NCBI GenBank assembly: GCA_002413785.1 | Contig: DHXR01000052.1 | Span: 25,720-89,719, forward strand | DNA: 64,000 nt | From: Mucilaginibacter sp. UBA5151 | GTDB lineage: Bacteria > Bacteroidota > Bacteroidia > Sphingobacteriales > Sphingobacteriaceae | Direction of reading: 5' to 3' | Shown: one piece after another, positions 15,117-23,253 of the stretch | Numbering within the stretch: position 1 is the stretch's first letter | Layout of the letters: every line of letters begins with the position of its first letter | Notes under the pieces: generated by a model | Database searches by the model: none | What the model saw: the letters and a program-made list of their open reading frames with translations, nothing else | Told to the model about the DNA's origin: nothing | Program-made: the position numbers and the translations under genes

Positions 15117-16475
15117 ATGTGGTACAATAATATATTGGAAACCATTGGCAATACGCCCCTGGTTAAGTTGAATAAGGTAACAAAAGACATCCCGGCAACG
15201 GTTTTGGCTAAGATCGAAACAACCAACCCCGGCAACTCCATTAAGGACCGTATGGCCCTTAAAATGATTGAAGATGCCGAAAAAAGCGGCAAACTTAAAC
15301 CCGGGGGCACAATTATTGAAGGCACATCAGGCAATACGGGTATGGGTTTGGCTATTGCGGCTGTAATAAAAGGCTACAAATGCATTTTTACCAGCACCGA
15401 CAAGCAGTCTAAGGAAAAGTTTGACGCCCTGCGCGCTTTTGGGGCAGAAGTAATTGTTTGCCCCACTAATGTTGATCCTGAAGATGCACGCTCCTATTAC
15501 TCTGTTTCCTCCCGTTTGGAGCGCGAGGTGCCAAATTCATGGAAACCCAACCAGTACGATAATTTATCCAATTCGGACGCTCACTATGAGTCAACCGCGC
15601 CCGAGATCTGGGAACAAACCGAAGGTAAGATCACGCACCTGGTGGCAGGCGTTGGGACCGGGGGCACTATTTCGGGCATTGCAAAATATTTAAAGGAAAA
15701 AAATCCGGCCATACAGATCCTGGGGATTGATACATACGGCTCGGTATTTAAAAAATATAAAGAAACCGGCATCCTGGATAAAAACGAGATCTATCCCTAT
15801 ATCACCGAAGGTATCGGCGAAGATTTTTTACCGAGGAACGTTGATTTTAACCTGATAGATCATTTTGAAAAAGTAAGCGACAAAGACGCCGCCCTGATGA
15901 CCCGCGAAATAGCCCGCAAAGAAGGCATATTTGCAGGTAACTCAACCGGTTCGGCAGTAGCGGGCGTTTTGCAGATGAAAGACCGGTTTAAAAAAGGCGA
16001 TGTAGTGGTCATTATATTCCCCGACCATGGTTCGCGCTACATGGGCAAAATGTATAACGATGACTGGCTGCATGACCGCGGATTTTTGAAAGACGAAAAG
16101 CTGACTGCCCGCCATATTATTGAAATGAAGGATAAACAGCCTATCGTGACCATTGATTGCGAGAAGACGGTTTTAGAGGCGATAAATACCATTAAGTCGC
16201 TCAATATTTCGCAGATCCCGGTAACCCAGAAAGGGATGGTAATAGGCAAGATCACCGAAAGCGATATATTAAATTCGCTGATAGAAAATCCGTCCATAAA
16301 ATCACAGCCCATAAACAAAATAACTACCGCCCCCTTCCCTTTTGTTGATCTGAATACTTCAATTGACAAAATTTCAGCCATGATCAACAAGGACAACATA
16401 GCCGTATTGGTTGAAAGCGAAGGGAATATTGAGATCATTACGCAGTATGATATTATCAATGCGATTTCTGCCTGA
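15117..16475 (+). CDS. cystathionine beta-synthase
   Basis: PLP enzyme joining serine (or cysteine) and homocysteine; it can release H2S. 452 residues: the fold-type II core begins NILETIGNTPLVKLN, the PLP lysine is in NPGNSIKDRMA, then the SGNTG substrate loop, and the PLP-phosphate loop GVGTGGTISG. A pair of CBS domains fills the last 120 residues (EKTVLEAINTIKSLNISQIP; ITESDIL). This domain order separates it from cysteine synthase. The start at 15117 is set by the promoter box. It ends 21 bp from a palindrome shared with the convergent CGNR gene. It lies 2.4 kb from the sulfide operon, but linkage of function is only inferred. Confidence 0.88.
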   Translation: MWYNNILETIGNTPLVKLNKVTKDIPATVLAKIETTNPGNSIKDRMALKMIEDAEKSGKLKPGGTIIEGTSGNTGMGLAIAAVIKGYKCIFTSTDKQSKEKFDALRAFGAEVIVCPTNVDPEDARSYYSVSSRLEREVPNSWKPNQYDNLSNSDAHYESTAPEIWEQTEGKITHLVAGVGTGGTISGIAKYLKEKNPAIQILGIDTYGSVFKKYKETGILDKNEIYPYITEGIGEDFLPRNVDFNLIDHFEKVSDKDAALMTREIARKEGIFAGNSTGSAVAGVLQMKDRFKKGDVVVIIFPDHGSRYMGKMYNDDWLHDRGFLKDEKLTARHIIEMKDKQPIVTIDCEKTVLEAINTIKSLNISQIPVTQKGMVIGKITESDILNSLIENPSIKSQPINKITTAPFPFVDLNTSIDKISAMINKDNIAVLVESEGNIEIITQYDIINAISA

Positions 16476-16495
16476 GGCGAAACGTGAAAATAGTC

Positions 16496-16528
16496 AGACT
16501 TACGAAGTTTTTAAAACTTCGTAAGTCT
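16496..16528. repeat. 33-nt palindrome, copy 2, overlapping a gene end
   Basis: AGACTTACGAAGTTTT, centre T, AAAACTTCGTAAGTCT: perfect 16-bp arms. It contains the TAA stop and the last nine codons of the CGNR regulator gene and can terminate both convergent transcripts. Confidence 0.9.
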
Positions 16529-17192
16529 TTGGATAATTAACCTCTGTTTTAACACCCTTCCTGATTTTGTAATATCGTTTATCGCTGGGTATGCGTCCGC
16601 AGGTTGTTTGGTTACACCAGCGCCTGGCGTTGTTTTTCGTCCTGTCCAAAAACAGGCTGCCGCAAGTTTTGCATTGCTTAATCCTTTTTGGATTGGCTCC
16701 TAACAGCAGTTCGGCGGCAGACCGTAAAACTATCCATAAAGGCAGCAAAATCTCCTCATCAATATTAAGCCATACCAATTGCCAGCCATCGCTTGTACTT
16801 TCATAGCGTAAACTTTTTGCAGATGCATCCAGTCCGGAATTAAATTCCCGGACAAAAATTTCGTCTGCAGGTTCGGCTTTTATTAGCGATAAAAATATTT
16901 GGTGCAACATAAACCGGGAAGTAATTACCTGTTGAAACGCGGCTTTTGCCTCACTAACGTAGCAGTACGCTTCCAGACTGATTGCCTGGTAATGATCGTA
17001 TGCTATAACCCCTGCCCTGTTGCACCAATATAAAAAATCTTCGTAATCGGTTAAAAAATCTTTCGGGTTTTCACTTCCCCGGTCTTTCAGCGTGTTTACA
17101 AAATTTAATGCGATTGCACCGCCGTCCAGGGGGCTCATTGTGTCTTTAAAATGCTGCAGGCGCTCCCGCGCAAGAACTGATTTAGCTTTCAT
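16500..17192 (-). CDS. ABATE/CGNR zinc-finger putative stress regulator
   Basis: 230 residues. The N-terminal two-thirds is the ABATE domain (GGAIALNFVNTLKDRG near residue 23), and a zinc finger follows near 180: KQCKTCGSLFLDRTKNNARRW with CNQTTCGRI, the position of the namesake CGNR. Here CGRI replaces CGNR. Family members are predicted transcription regulators of stress genes. The final residues (YPKTYEVLKTS) are encoded by the 33-nt palindrome, so the natural C-terminus has been replaced by repeat sequence. Convergent with the CBS gene. Confidence 0.82.
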   Translation of the reverse strand: MKAKSVLARERLQHFKDTMSPLDGGAIALNFVNTLKDRGSENPKDFLTDYEDFLYWCNRAGVIAYDHYQAISLEAYCYVSEAKAAFQQVITSRFMLHQIFLSLIKAEPADEIFVREFNSGLDASAKSLRYESTSDGWQLVWLNIDEEILLPLWIVLRSAAELLLGANPKRIKQCKTCGSLFLDRTKNNARRWCNQTTCGRIPSDKRYYKIRKGVKTEVNYPKTYEVLKTS

Positions 17193-17244
17193 GATAATAT
17201 TTGTGTTTAGTGGATTTTAAATTTGCCCTAAATAGGCAAATTAC

Positions 17245-17412
17245 GAGGAGCTAAATGCGTTTAGCCCCTCGTGATTTTATCGGTTTGAGGAGCTAAATAC
17301 GTTTAGCCCCTCGTAATTTTTTCGATTTGAGGAGCTAAATGCGTTTAGCCTCTCGTAATTTTTGCCGTTTGAGGAGCTAAACGCGTTTAGCCCCTCGTAA
17401 TTTTTGGACTGT
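17245..17412. repeat. 4 x 42-bp tandem array A
   Basis: Four units starting at 17245, 17287, 17329 and 17371, exactly 42 bp apart. Each has the core GAGGAGCTAAATGCGTTTAG or a one- or two-base variant, then CC(C/T)CTCGT and an AT-rich tail. The core is itself a near-palindrome (GAGG.GCTAAA with TTTAGCCCCTC). A minus-strand open frame through it repeats LNAFSSSN every 14 codons but has no gene-like ends. The rest of the gap 17193-17754 shows nothing else except the promoter at 17726. Confidence 0.9.
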
Positions 17413-17725
17413 TTTAGCGGGCAACAGCCTTCGGTAAAGGCGCAAAAACGGCCCCTGTTGCATGTAAACAAGGTTTTTAAAAGAAAAATGAACCTGGGAT
17501 CAAAACGAGCCGGAATTTTTCCGGGTATTTTTACCGGATAATTTTTATAAACTTGAAATTTGTGTTTTTTAGATCAGCGGCAGACAGCCCTGATCCCGAT
17601 AGTTCTGAATAATTATACAAATATAGCAAAATTGACTAATATAATTAGTAAATTCCGGAAGATTTCTATTGATTATTATCGGATAAAGAACACCAGACAA
17701 CCCTTATAAAAAGACAATTAATTTT

Positions 17726-17733
17726 TATATTTG
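17726..17733 (+). promoter_or_regulatory. -7 box for toxin-antitoxin pair
   Basis: TATATTTG, 22 bp before the antitoxin ATG. Unusually for this genome a GGAGG Shine-Dalgarno-like stretch (17742-17746) also precedes the ATG. Confidence 0.55.
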
Positions 17734-17754
17734 TAAGTAAAAGGAGGAAAGGTT

Positions 17755-17973
17755 ATGAAAACAAATATTTCTGCAAATAAAGGGTTGTTCAAAACCCACA
17801 AGTCATATAGTCCCGAAGAAATATTGGCGGCCGGCGGGACTACTGCATTTGGCCGTCGGTCAGGGAAAAACAATGCTACACTTATTAAGGCACTCGAAAA
17901 TGCTCCGCCAATAGAACCTTTTACCGATGAGGAGTGGGCTGATTTGATGGATCAACTTGCAAAGGATAAGTAA
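17755..17973 (+). CDS. antitoxin of a PIN-type toxin-antitoxin pair
   Basis: 72 residues; the middle has AGGTTAFGRRSGKNN and the acidic C-terminus IEPFTDEEWADLMDQL, which would fold onto the toxin. Small size, a strong GGAGG site, and a TAATG overlap with the PIN gene identify it as the antitoxin. No helix-turn-helix or ribbon-helix-helix is evident. Autoregulation through the promoter at 17726 is likely by analogy with VapBC but not shown by an obvious operator. Confidence 0.75.
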   Translation: MKTNISANKGLFKTHKSYSPEEILAAGGTTAFGRRSGKNNATLIKALENAPPIEPFTDEEWADLMDQLAKDK

Positions 17974-18431
17974 TGAATCTTTTACTGGATACCAATATTA
18001 TCTTAAATATAAACAGGGCGAGGAATTTTATTGGTGCTGTCAGTTTCATTAACCCGGAAGATTCTCCGATGTATATTTCCGTGGTTTCAGAAGCCGAAAT
18101 AAAATCACTCGCAATTAGAAAAAAATGGGGGATAAACAGGCTCGACGTTCTTAGTGATTTTTTAGATCAAGCCCATGTAGTCGAGGTCAATCAATCATTT
18201 ATAGCAACTTATGCTGAAATAGATGCTTATTCCCAACGATTAAACCCGAACTTTGAAAATTACCCTTTTAATACGCCGCGTAACATGGGAAAGAATGACC
18301 TATGGATAGCATCCCTCGCAGCTTTGCTGGGTTTGAGGCTTGTTACTACAGGCTCCGACTTTGACCACCTGCATAATGTATTTTTTGAGGTTAAAAAAAT
18401 AAAGCCTGCTGATTTTGTTCCTTTTTTTTAA
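17973..18431 (+). CDS. PIN-domain ribonuclease toxin (VapC-like)
   Basis: 152 residues, full-length. First acidic residue in LLLDTNIIL (Asp6), second Glu in SVVSEAEIKSLA, third and fourth acidic residues in MGKNDLWIASLA and TTGSDFDHL, the four-acid PIN nuclease site. It would cleave RNA when free of its antitoxin. Its ATG overlaps the antitoxin stop. Unlike the PIN locus at 5688 all catalytic positions are present. Confidence 0.88.
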   Translation: MNLLLDTNIILNINRARNFIGAVSFINPEDSPMYISVVSEAEIKSLAIRKKWGINRLDVLSDFLDQAHVVEVNQSFIATYAEIDAYSQRLNPNFENYPFNTPRNMGKNDLWIASLAALLGLRLVTTGSDFDHLHNVFFEVKKIKPADFVPFF

Positions 18432-18512
18432 GTTTAACCAGGAATTGTATCCGCCCTGTTCAAATGCTCCAAATTGACCATGGCGGAATTTATAGCCATC
18501 CGCTTTTCCGCC

Positions 18513-18536
18513 TTTGTTGGAGTTGTCTCCAACAAA
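18513..18536. repeat. TTTGTTGGAG hairpin repeat
   Basis: TTTGTTGGAG-TTGT-CTCCAACAAA, 10-bp perfect arms, about 80 bp after the PIN toxin. Same family as 11453 and 55586. Confidence 0.75.
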
Positions 18537-18717
18537 CCGTGTGCAAAGTAGAAACCATAACCGAAGTGTTGTTGCAGATAGCCCAAAACCGCCTAACATC
18601 CCTGCTTTATGAAAGCATTGCGGAGTTGTCTGAACCCGAATTTATCGAATTAATGAATTTTTAGAATTCCGGTAATTCCTGAATTCTGTAAATTCTGATT
18701 CAGAAAAAAATGCAACC

Positions 18718-18741
18718 GCTGCCGCAAGCGTCCCCTTGTGG
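18718..18741 (+). repeat. left GCTGCCGCAAGCG repeat flanking the sulfide operon
   Basis: GCTGCCGCAAGCGTCC followed by CTTGTGG. A matching copy lies behind the operon at 21072. Confidence 0.6.
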
Positions 18742-18765
18742 TAGCAGGGAGATTTGATTCAGAAT

Positions 18766-18789
18766 CTATTCAATTATTTTGTTGAATAG
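18766..18789 (+). promoter_or_regulatory. probable ArsR-type operator
   Basis: Perfect inverted repeat CTATTCAA, 8-base spacer, TTGAATAG. Its spacer and right arm overlap the TTTG -33 element (18778-18781). A related pair, TAGTTGAAA before and CTATTTCAAC after the -7 box, lies downstream. Placement suits repression by the ArsR-family protein encoded next. Confidence 0.6.
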
Positions 18790-18809
18790 TTGAAAAGATA
18801 TTATATTTG
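18778..18809 (+). promoter_or_regulatory. promoter of the sulfide operon
   Basis: TTTG at 18778-18781, 20-base spacer, TATATTTG at 18802-18809: the complete Bacteroidota consensus, 20 bp before the ATG. Confidence 0.7.
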
Positions 18810-18829
18810 CACTGTAAAACTATTTCAAC

Positions 18830-19492
18830 ATGGCAACTACTTCTATAAAAGAACAGGTTTACCAGGAACTTTCACGGGTAACACATGCAATCTCCAACCC
18901 TAAAAGGATGGAACTGATTGATGTGCTTTCCCAAAAGGACTATTCGGTAGAGGAACTTTCTAAAGAGATTGCAATGTCCATAGCAAGTACTTCACAACAC
19001 TTGCAGGTGCTGAAATCGGCAAAATTGATAGACAAACAGCGTCAGGGCAATTTTATCATTTACAGCATTACTGACGATAGCGTACTCAGACTGGTATTTG
19101 CCGTTAAGGAATTAGGTTTCCGCAAGATTGCAGAAATAGAAAGGCTTATAAGGGATTTTAAAACGGACAAAAATATTTTGGAATCCATTACCCTCGATGA
19201 TTTACTGATAAGGTCTAAGAAAGAAAAAATAATACTGATTGATGTTCGGCCGGAAGAGGAATACAAAGCAGGGCACATACCCAATGCACTATCTATTCCT
19301 CTTGAACAGCTCCAGAAACGACTGAACGAATTACCCCAAAACAAAACCATTGTAGCGTATTGCCGCGGGCCTTTATGCGTTATGGCGGCAGATGCAATAA
19401 AACTTCTCAACGAAAAGAAATACAAAGCCATTCGTATGGAAGATGGCTATGTGGAATGGAAATTAAAGCGGCAGGAAAAATCAAAAAATTAA
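18830..19492 (+). CDS. ArsR-family regulator fused to rhodanese
   Basis: 220 residues. Residues about 10-105 form the winged helix of ArsR/SmtB type (AISNPKRMELIDVL, helix YSVEELSKEI, recognition helix STSQHLQVLKSAKL). Residues about 120-215 are a rhodanese domain with IDVRPEEEYKAGHIPNA and the active-site loop AYCRGPLC (Cys178, Cys183). The fusion suggests direct sensing of sulfane sulfur: persulfidation of Cys178 could release the DNA. It is the first gene of a sulfide operon; SQR follows after 4 bp. No metal-binding CxC is seen in the HTH part. Confidence 0.9.
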   Translation: MATTSIKEQVYQELSRVTHAISNPKRMELIDVLSQKDYSVEELSKEIAMSIASTSQHLQVLKSAKLIDKQRQGNFIIYSITDDSVLRLVFAVKELGFRKIAEIERLIRDFKTDKNILESITLDDLLIRSKKEKIILIDVRPEEEYKAGHIPNALSIPLEQLQKRLNELPQNKTIVAYCRGPLCVMAADAIKLLNEKKYKAIRMEDGYVEWKLKRQEKSKN

Positions 19493-19496
19493 GACT

Positions 19497-20663
19497 ATGA
19501 GTAAAACAATATTGGTACTTGGTGCAGGTACAGGTGGCATTATTACCGCAAAGGAATTAAGCAGGGAAGCAGGTAAAGGCAGTGGGGTTAACCCTGTAAA
19601 AATTATTGTCTTTGAAAAAGAAGAAAAGAATGTTTTTGCCCCCTCGTTGCTTTGGTTGATGGTAGGAAAAAGAAAACCTGAGCAGATTTACAGAAGCACT
19701 AATAAAATTGCGGGTTCTGGAATTGAGGTGGTACCCGGTGTAATTGAAAAAGTAAATCCGGAAGCAATTTCAGTCACAGTCAGGGGCAAAGAATACAAAG
19801 GCGATTACATGGTAATCTCGTTGGGTGTGGAACAAGTGGCGGAGCACAATCTGGATAACTTTGCACAGGATTTTTATACTCTTGAAGGAGCAAAAATATT
19901 TAACGAACAACTCCAAAAGTTTGAAGGCGGCAAAATTGCCGTGGTCATTCCTTCATTGCCTTTTAAATGTCCTGCCGCACCATACGAAGCGGCAATGCTT
20001 ATAGAGGCGTTTATCCGCAAAAAAGGATTGCGTAATAAAACGGAGATTTCACTTTACACTCCGGAGCCGGGGCCTATGGCTGTTGCAGGAAAAGAACTGT
20101 CGGGGGCGGTAAAACAAATTGTGGAAAGCAAAAATATTCACTATTTCCCCTTACACCAGTTAATAGCAGCAACAGAAAATACACTGACTTTCAGGCTCGC
20201 CTCCGGCGAAACTAAAACAACAGCATTTGATTTGCTTGCTTACACCCCAAAGCATCAGTGTCCTTCGGTAATTAAAGAAACTGCACTGGTTGGAAAATCA
20301 GGTTGGATTGAAGTTGACAGAAACACGATGGAAACAGCCTTTCTCAATGTATATGCTATTGGTGACATCACTCATATTCCACTTGAGATGGGCAAGCCGT
20401 TGCCCAAAGCAGGTGTATTTGCTCACTATCAGGCAGCAATAGTTGCTCATAACATAGCAAAGAAAATTGAGGGGGAAATACCGGATAAAATATTTAATGG
20501 TGAAGGGCAATGTTTCCTTGAATTGGGTGATGGTAAAGCAGGTTATGCCGGTGGTGATTTTTATGGTTCACCTTTGCCAAATGTCAAAATGAAAAAGCCG
20601 GGCTATTGGTGGCATTGGACCAAAGTATTTTTTGAAAAATACTGGTTCTTTAAATATTTCTAA
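19497..20663 (+). CDS. sulfide:quinone oxidoreductase-like flavoprotein
   Basis: 388 residues of the FAD-dependent FCSD/SQR family. The FAD-binding GAGTGGI is near residue 9, NVFAPSLLWLMVGKR follows, SLPFKCPAAPYEA carries Cys158 and GQCFLELGDG carries Cys339, the two redox cysteines expected in SQR; a third is Cys255. VYAIGDITHI is the second FAD contact. The aromatic C-terminus YWWHWTKVFFEKYWFFKYF would dip into the membrane to reach quinone. It oxidises sulfide to persulfide/polysulfide, which fits the rhodanese regulator before and DsrE after it. Confidence 0.87.
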   Translation: MSKTILVLGAGTGGIITAKELSREAGKGSGVNPVKIIVFEKEEKNVFAPSLLWLMVGKRKPEQIYRSTNKIAGSGIEVVPGVIEKVNPEAISVTVRGKEYKGDYMVISLGVEQVAEHNLDNFAQDFYTLEGAKIFNEQLQKFEGGKIAVVIPSLPFKCPAAPYEAAMLIEAFIRKKGLRNKTEISLYTPEPGPMAVAGKELSGAVKQIVESKNIHYFPLHQLIAATENTLTFRLASGETKTTAFDLLAYTPKHQCPSVIKETALVGKSGWIEVDRNTMETAFLNVYAIGDITHIPLEMGKPLPKAGVFAHYQAAIVAHNIAKKIEGEIPDKIFNGEGQCFLELGDGKAGYAGGDFYGSPLPNVKMKKPGYWWHWTKVFFEKYWFFKYF

Positions 20664-20676
20664 TTAATAATAAAAA

Positions 20677-21030
20677 ATGAAAATCTTAATTATCATCAAC
20701 GATGCGCCTTATGGGAGCGAAAAAGCATACAATGCATTGCGCATAGCAAATCAGCTTAACAAAGAATACGCTGATATTGAGGTCAGAATTTTCCTGATGG
20801 CAGATGCCGCCAATTGTGCCATTGCCAACCAAACAACTCCAAATGGCTACTACAATATTGAACGTATGCTGAAGTTAGCTGTAAATAAAGGGACTAAGGT
20901 AAAAATTTGTGGAAGCTGTGCCGAAGCAAGAGGATTGAAAAATATACCATTGGTTGAGGGTGCAGAAATCAGCACCCTTGCCGAACTTACGAACTGGGTG
21001 GTTGACAGTGATAAAGTTTTAACTTTCTAA
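20677..21030 (+). CDS. DsrE-family sulfur carrier
   Basis: 117 residues with the DsrE/F fold: IIINDAPYGSEKAYNALRIA at the start, FLMADAANCAI in the middle, and the conserved redox motif KICGSCAEARG (Cys78, Cys81). It probably accepts sulfane sulfur generated by SQR and hands it on. It starts 13 bp after SQR and ends the operon. Base composition of the whole operon is more AT-rich than the neighbours, and a repeat is found at each end, so the cassette may have been acquired; this is inference. Confidence 0.85.
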   Translation: MKILIIINDAPYGSEKAYNALRIANQLNKEYADIEVRIFLMADAANCAIANQTTPNGYYNIERMLKLAVNKGTKVKICGSCAEARGLKNIPLVEGAEISTLAELTNWVVDSDKVLTF

Positions 21031-21071
21031 GAAAAGGCGAGGGAAAGAAAAGAAAAAAAAATAGTTCCACT

Positions 21072-21097
21072 GCTGCCGCAAGCGTCCTCGCTTGTGG
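21072..21097 (+). repeat. right GCTGCCGCAAGCG repeat flanking the sulfide operon
   Basis: GCTGCCGCAAGCGTCC then CGCTTGTGG, nearly the same as 18718-18741 and in the same orientation. Confidence 0.6.
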
Positions 21098-21303
21098 CCC
21101 GCATGCCAGATAAGCGCAATGCACTGCCGCCCTTGCATTTACCACTTGGCTTTAACGTTTTTTATGTCTTAATCAGTAATCACCTGCCACCTCCGCGTGG
21201 CATATCGGCGACCAATCATGCGGGGCAAAGGTCTATGCGCCATGCATCGCCAACTGCACGGTGAACTATTCCACCGGCAAACATTCGCCAGCCCTGCCCA
21301 CCG

Positions 21304-21327
21304 TGGTTCGACAAGCTCACCATGACA
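21304..21327 (+). repeat. fragment of GGTTCGA...CTCACCATGACA repeat
   Basis: TGGTTCGACAAGCTCACCATGACA resembles the right arm of the 110-bp elements at 11523 and 26339 without a partner arm. ACTCGCAATGACG just downstream (about 21372) recurs near 23676. The 410-bp gap 21031-21441 consists of such repeat fragments; no gene is seen. Confidence 0.45.
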
Positions 21328-21441
21328 GCTTTTTTTGTCATTCCTACTTAAGAATTTCACGAAATTTCACCACTCGCAATGACGATTCGTTAGATTATTG
21401 TCAATCAACCTGTTGTGGGAATACATAGTGCTCCGTACTTA

Positions 21442-22173
21442 TTATTTACCGCCATTTGCTTTCAGGTCAGCAATGCAATTTGCATCAAGGGATGGGACGG
21501 CGCTTATTATATCAGTGAACCCTGCTTCAACATTATAATACATCAAGCAGTCCGGATTGCTGCAGTGGGCGCCATTGGCTGGGTCTCTATGATTGGTCAG
21601 CATTGGTGAACCCTGGTCTACCAATCCCATCAAATGTCCAAATTCATGTTCCAGGATTGTTGTTAACAGTACTGATCTGCTAACGTCGCCAGGCTGATCT
21701 GTATTATCATCTATTGGTTTACCAAATACACAGAAAGACGTGTTCCAGTAGGAAATAGCCAAAATATTATTGCCCGAATAATAACCATTCGTTATCAACA
21801 CATACACGCTGATGACATCATTTCCTGTAAAATAGTTGCGGTAGCTTCGTTCTATGTTTACAATATTATTTAAAGATGAAACAGACAAGCTGCTTGGTCC
21901 AATCTCTTCTTGTATTATGTTAATCCCACTGGGCTTATTGATGCGGCTGTTTAAAAACGTAACCAGATTATTTAACGCCGAAGCATCGGGTGCATAACCC
22001 GGCATATATTGTATTTCTATTTGTAATGAGGGGTATTTCGCGGAGGATAACAGATCATGGGCTGAAGCGCCAAGCGTCCGGTAATCGAAAAAACCTTCAG
22101 CCTGTTCCTTTTTGCAGGATCCGGAAATAAAAAAAACACAAAAAAGATAATAAAGTATAAAATTTCTCCTCAC
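21442..22173 (-). CDS. lipoprotein zinc metalloprotease
   Basis: 243 residues with a lipobox (ISGSC, Cys about 20). The zinc motif HEFGHLMGLVD (HExxHxxGxxD) is clear, followed by a DCLMYYN Met-turn-like segment, so this is a metzincin-type endopeptidase, probably zincin with Asp as third ligand. Preceded in the sequence by a beta-rich domain with long Ser/Asn stretches. Exported and anchored; substrate unknown. The gene upstream (22312) is separated by a terminator, so each is probably transcribed alone. Confidence 0.8.
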   Translation of the reverse strand: MRRNFILYYLFCVFFISGSCKKEQAEGFFDYRTLGASAHDLLSSAKYPSLQIEIQYMPGYAPDASALNNLVTFLNSRINKPSGINIIQEEIGPSSLSVSSLNNIVNIERSYRNYFTGNDVISVYVLITNGYYSGNNILAISYWNTSFCVFGKPIDDNTDQPGDVSRSVLLTTILEHEFGHLMGLVDQGSPMLTNHRDPANGAHCSNPDCLMYYNVEAGFTDIISAVPSLDANCIADLKANGGK

Positions 22174-22261
22174 GGTTGCTTTATTGTATGTATAAAGATA
22201 ACAAATAATTCGATGGATGTTAATGATTTGTGCTCACGAAAGCCCGTCGTTTAAAAACAAT

Positions 22262-22291
22262 AAAGCCGGGCTGCTTTAAGGCCCGGCTTTA
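22262..22291. terminator. AAAGCCGGGC hairpin terminator
   Basis: AAAGCCGGGC, short loop, GCCCGGCTTT. It lies directly behind the lipoprotein gene 22312-23253 (minus strand). Confidence 0.8.
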
Positions 22292-22311
22292 TATCAGAAA
22301 AAATACATAAC

Positions 22312-23253
22312 TTAATTACAGGTGTGATCACCTTTATTTATACCGCTTATAAGTGTCTTAAAGGCAATACCAGCTGAAGTATTAGCTCTAGGAGTAGCTA
22401 AAAAGGCAGTGCCGTATGGAGGGAGCAGGGGTACACCTGAAACACCGCCTATATAAGCATTAGCAGTGTTTAACCCAGTCTGGTCATACACGGCTCCTGA
22501 TATCTGGTTTAAATATGCAGGTATTAATTGACTTGCCACAGCTAATAAACCGTTTCCTTGAACAGGCGCCCACAAAATTTGCTGACATTGCAGATAAGTA
22601 TAAGAATTGGTTCCTATTGTCAGGCTGGTTGTAGCATCAACATACCCGGGCCAAAGGCTAACGTCTGTATTCATATAGTAACCCTGACCACCATGTATAC
22701 AGGCAGCTGTAGGACAATCAAGCGTTGAAGCTGTCAATATGTTCGACCATAGGCTTTTATTCTTCTTACTATCCCCATGAGCGAAAGCCCTGAAAACATA
22801 GGCCGTACCGCAAGTCAGATCGCCCGGGCAATTTGTGGAAGCTCCATTGTCCAATAAGAGATCTCCGATCGTTACTGTAACAGATCCTCCGGCAGCCAGG
22901 TTATAATTTGATGCAAACGCCTTGCCTGAAAACGAGGCCTTACAAAATTGTGTTGTATCTAAAGGCCAAACATCATTAATAGCATCAAACTGTGCTTTTG
23001 TCATCCATTGAATCGAAAAACCCGCAGGCGCCCCAGTCCCGGGAGTAGGCATAGTAACAGTAATGTCAATTGATTGAAGGGTAGCAACGCCGGCTGATAA
23101 TATGGGCGTATCATACATGCCCGCACTTTTGCCACCTGAAGCATCACTGGTAACAGTGGGGCTTTTGTGCGCGTCTTTTTTACAGCCGTAAAATACCAGG
23201 GCTGCAAGGCCTGCAACCAGCAGGGCTGATAAGAGAAATTTGTAAGGTTTCAT
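22312..23253 (-). CDS. lipoprotein of unknown function
   Basis: 313 residues starting MKPYKFLLSALLVAGLAALV with lipobox FYGC (Cys about 24), so an envelope lipoprotein. The middle looks like a fibronectin-type beta domain (VTVTIGDLLL ... TAYVFRAFAHG). Cys pairs (TNCPGDLTCG; LDCPTAACIHGG) probably form disulfides. The C-terminus is Gly/Ala-rich. No catalytic motif is recognised. Terminated by the hairpin at 22262. The 550 bp upstream (23254-23755) hold no gene; only a C run and AT-rich DNA with GGTTATTAAATAATC-like repeats. Confidence 0.65.
   Translation of the reverse strand: MKPYKFLLSALLVAGLAALVFYGCKKDAHKSPTVTSDASGGKSAGMYDTPILSAGVATLQSIDITVTMPTPGTGAPAGFSIQWMTKAQFDAINDVWPLDTTQFCKASFSGKAFASNYNLAAGGSVTVTIGDLLLDNGASTNCPGDLTCGTAYVFRAFAHGDSKKNKSLWSNILTASTLDCPTAACIHGGQGYYMNTDVSLWPGYVDATTSLTIGTNSYTYLQCQQILWAPVQGNGLLAVASQLIPAYLNQISGAVYDQTGLNTANAYIGGVSGVPLLPPYGTAFLATPRANTSAGIAFKTLISGINKGDHTCN

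Noticed and set aside
17277..17471. 64-codon minus-strand ORF with LNAFSSSN repeats over array A
   Set aside because: The repeat is better explained as a non-coding 42-bp array: no promoter box, no domain and an unrelated N-terminal part. Kept only as a remark on the 14-codon periodicity.
18464..18664. 66-codon ORF ending LTSLLYESIAELSEPEFIELMNF
   Set aside because: The C-terminal 40 codons look protein-like, but the first part is a TTTGTTGG hairpin repeat; perhaps a tiny gene remnant, too little to annotate.
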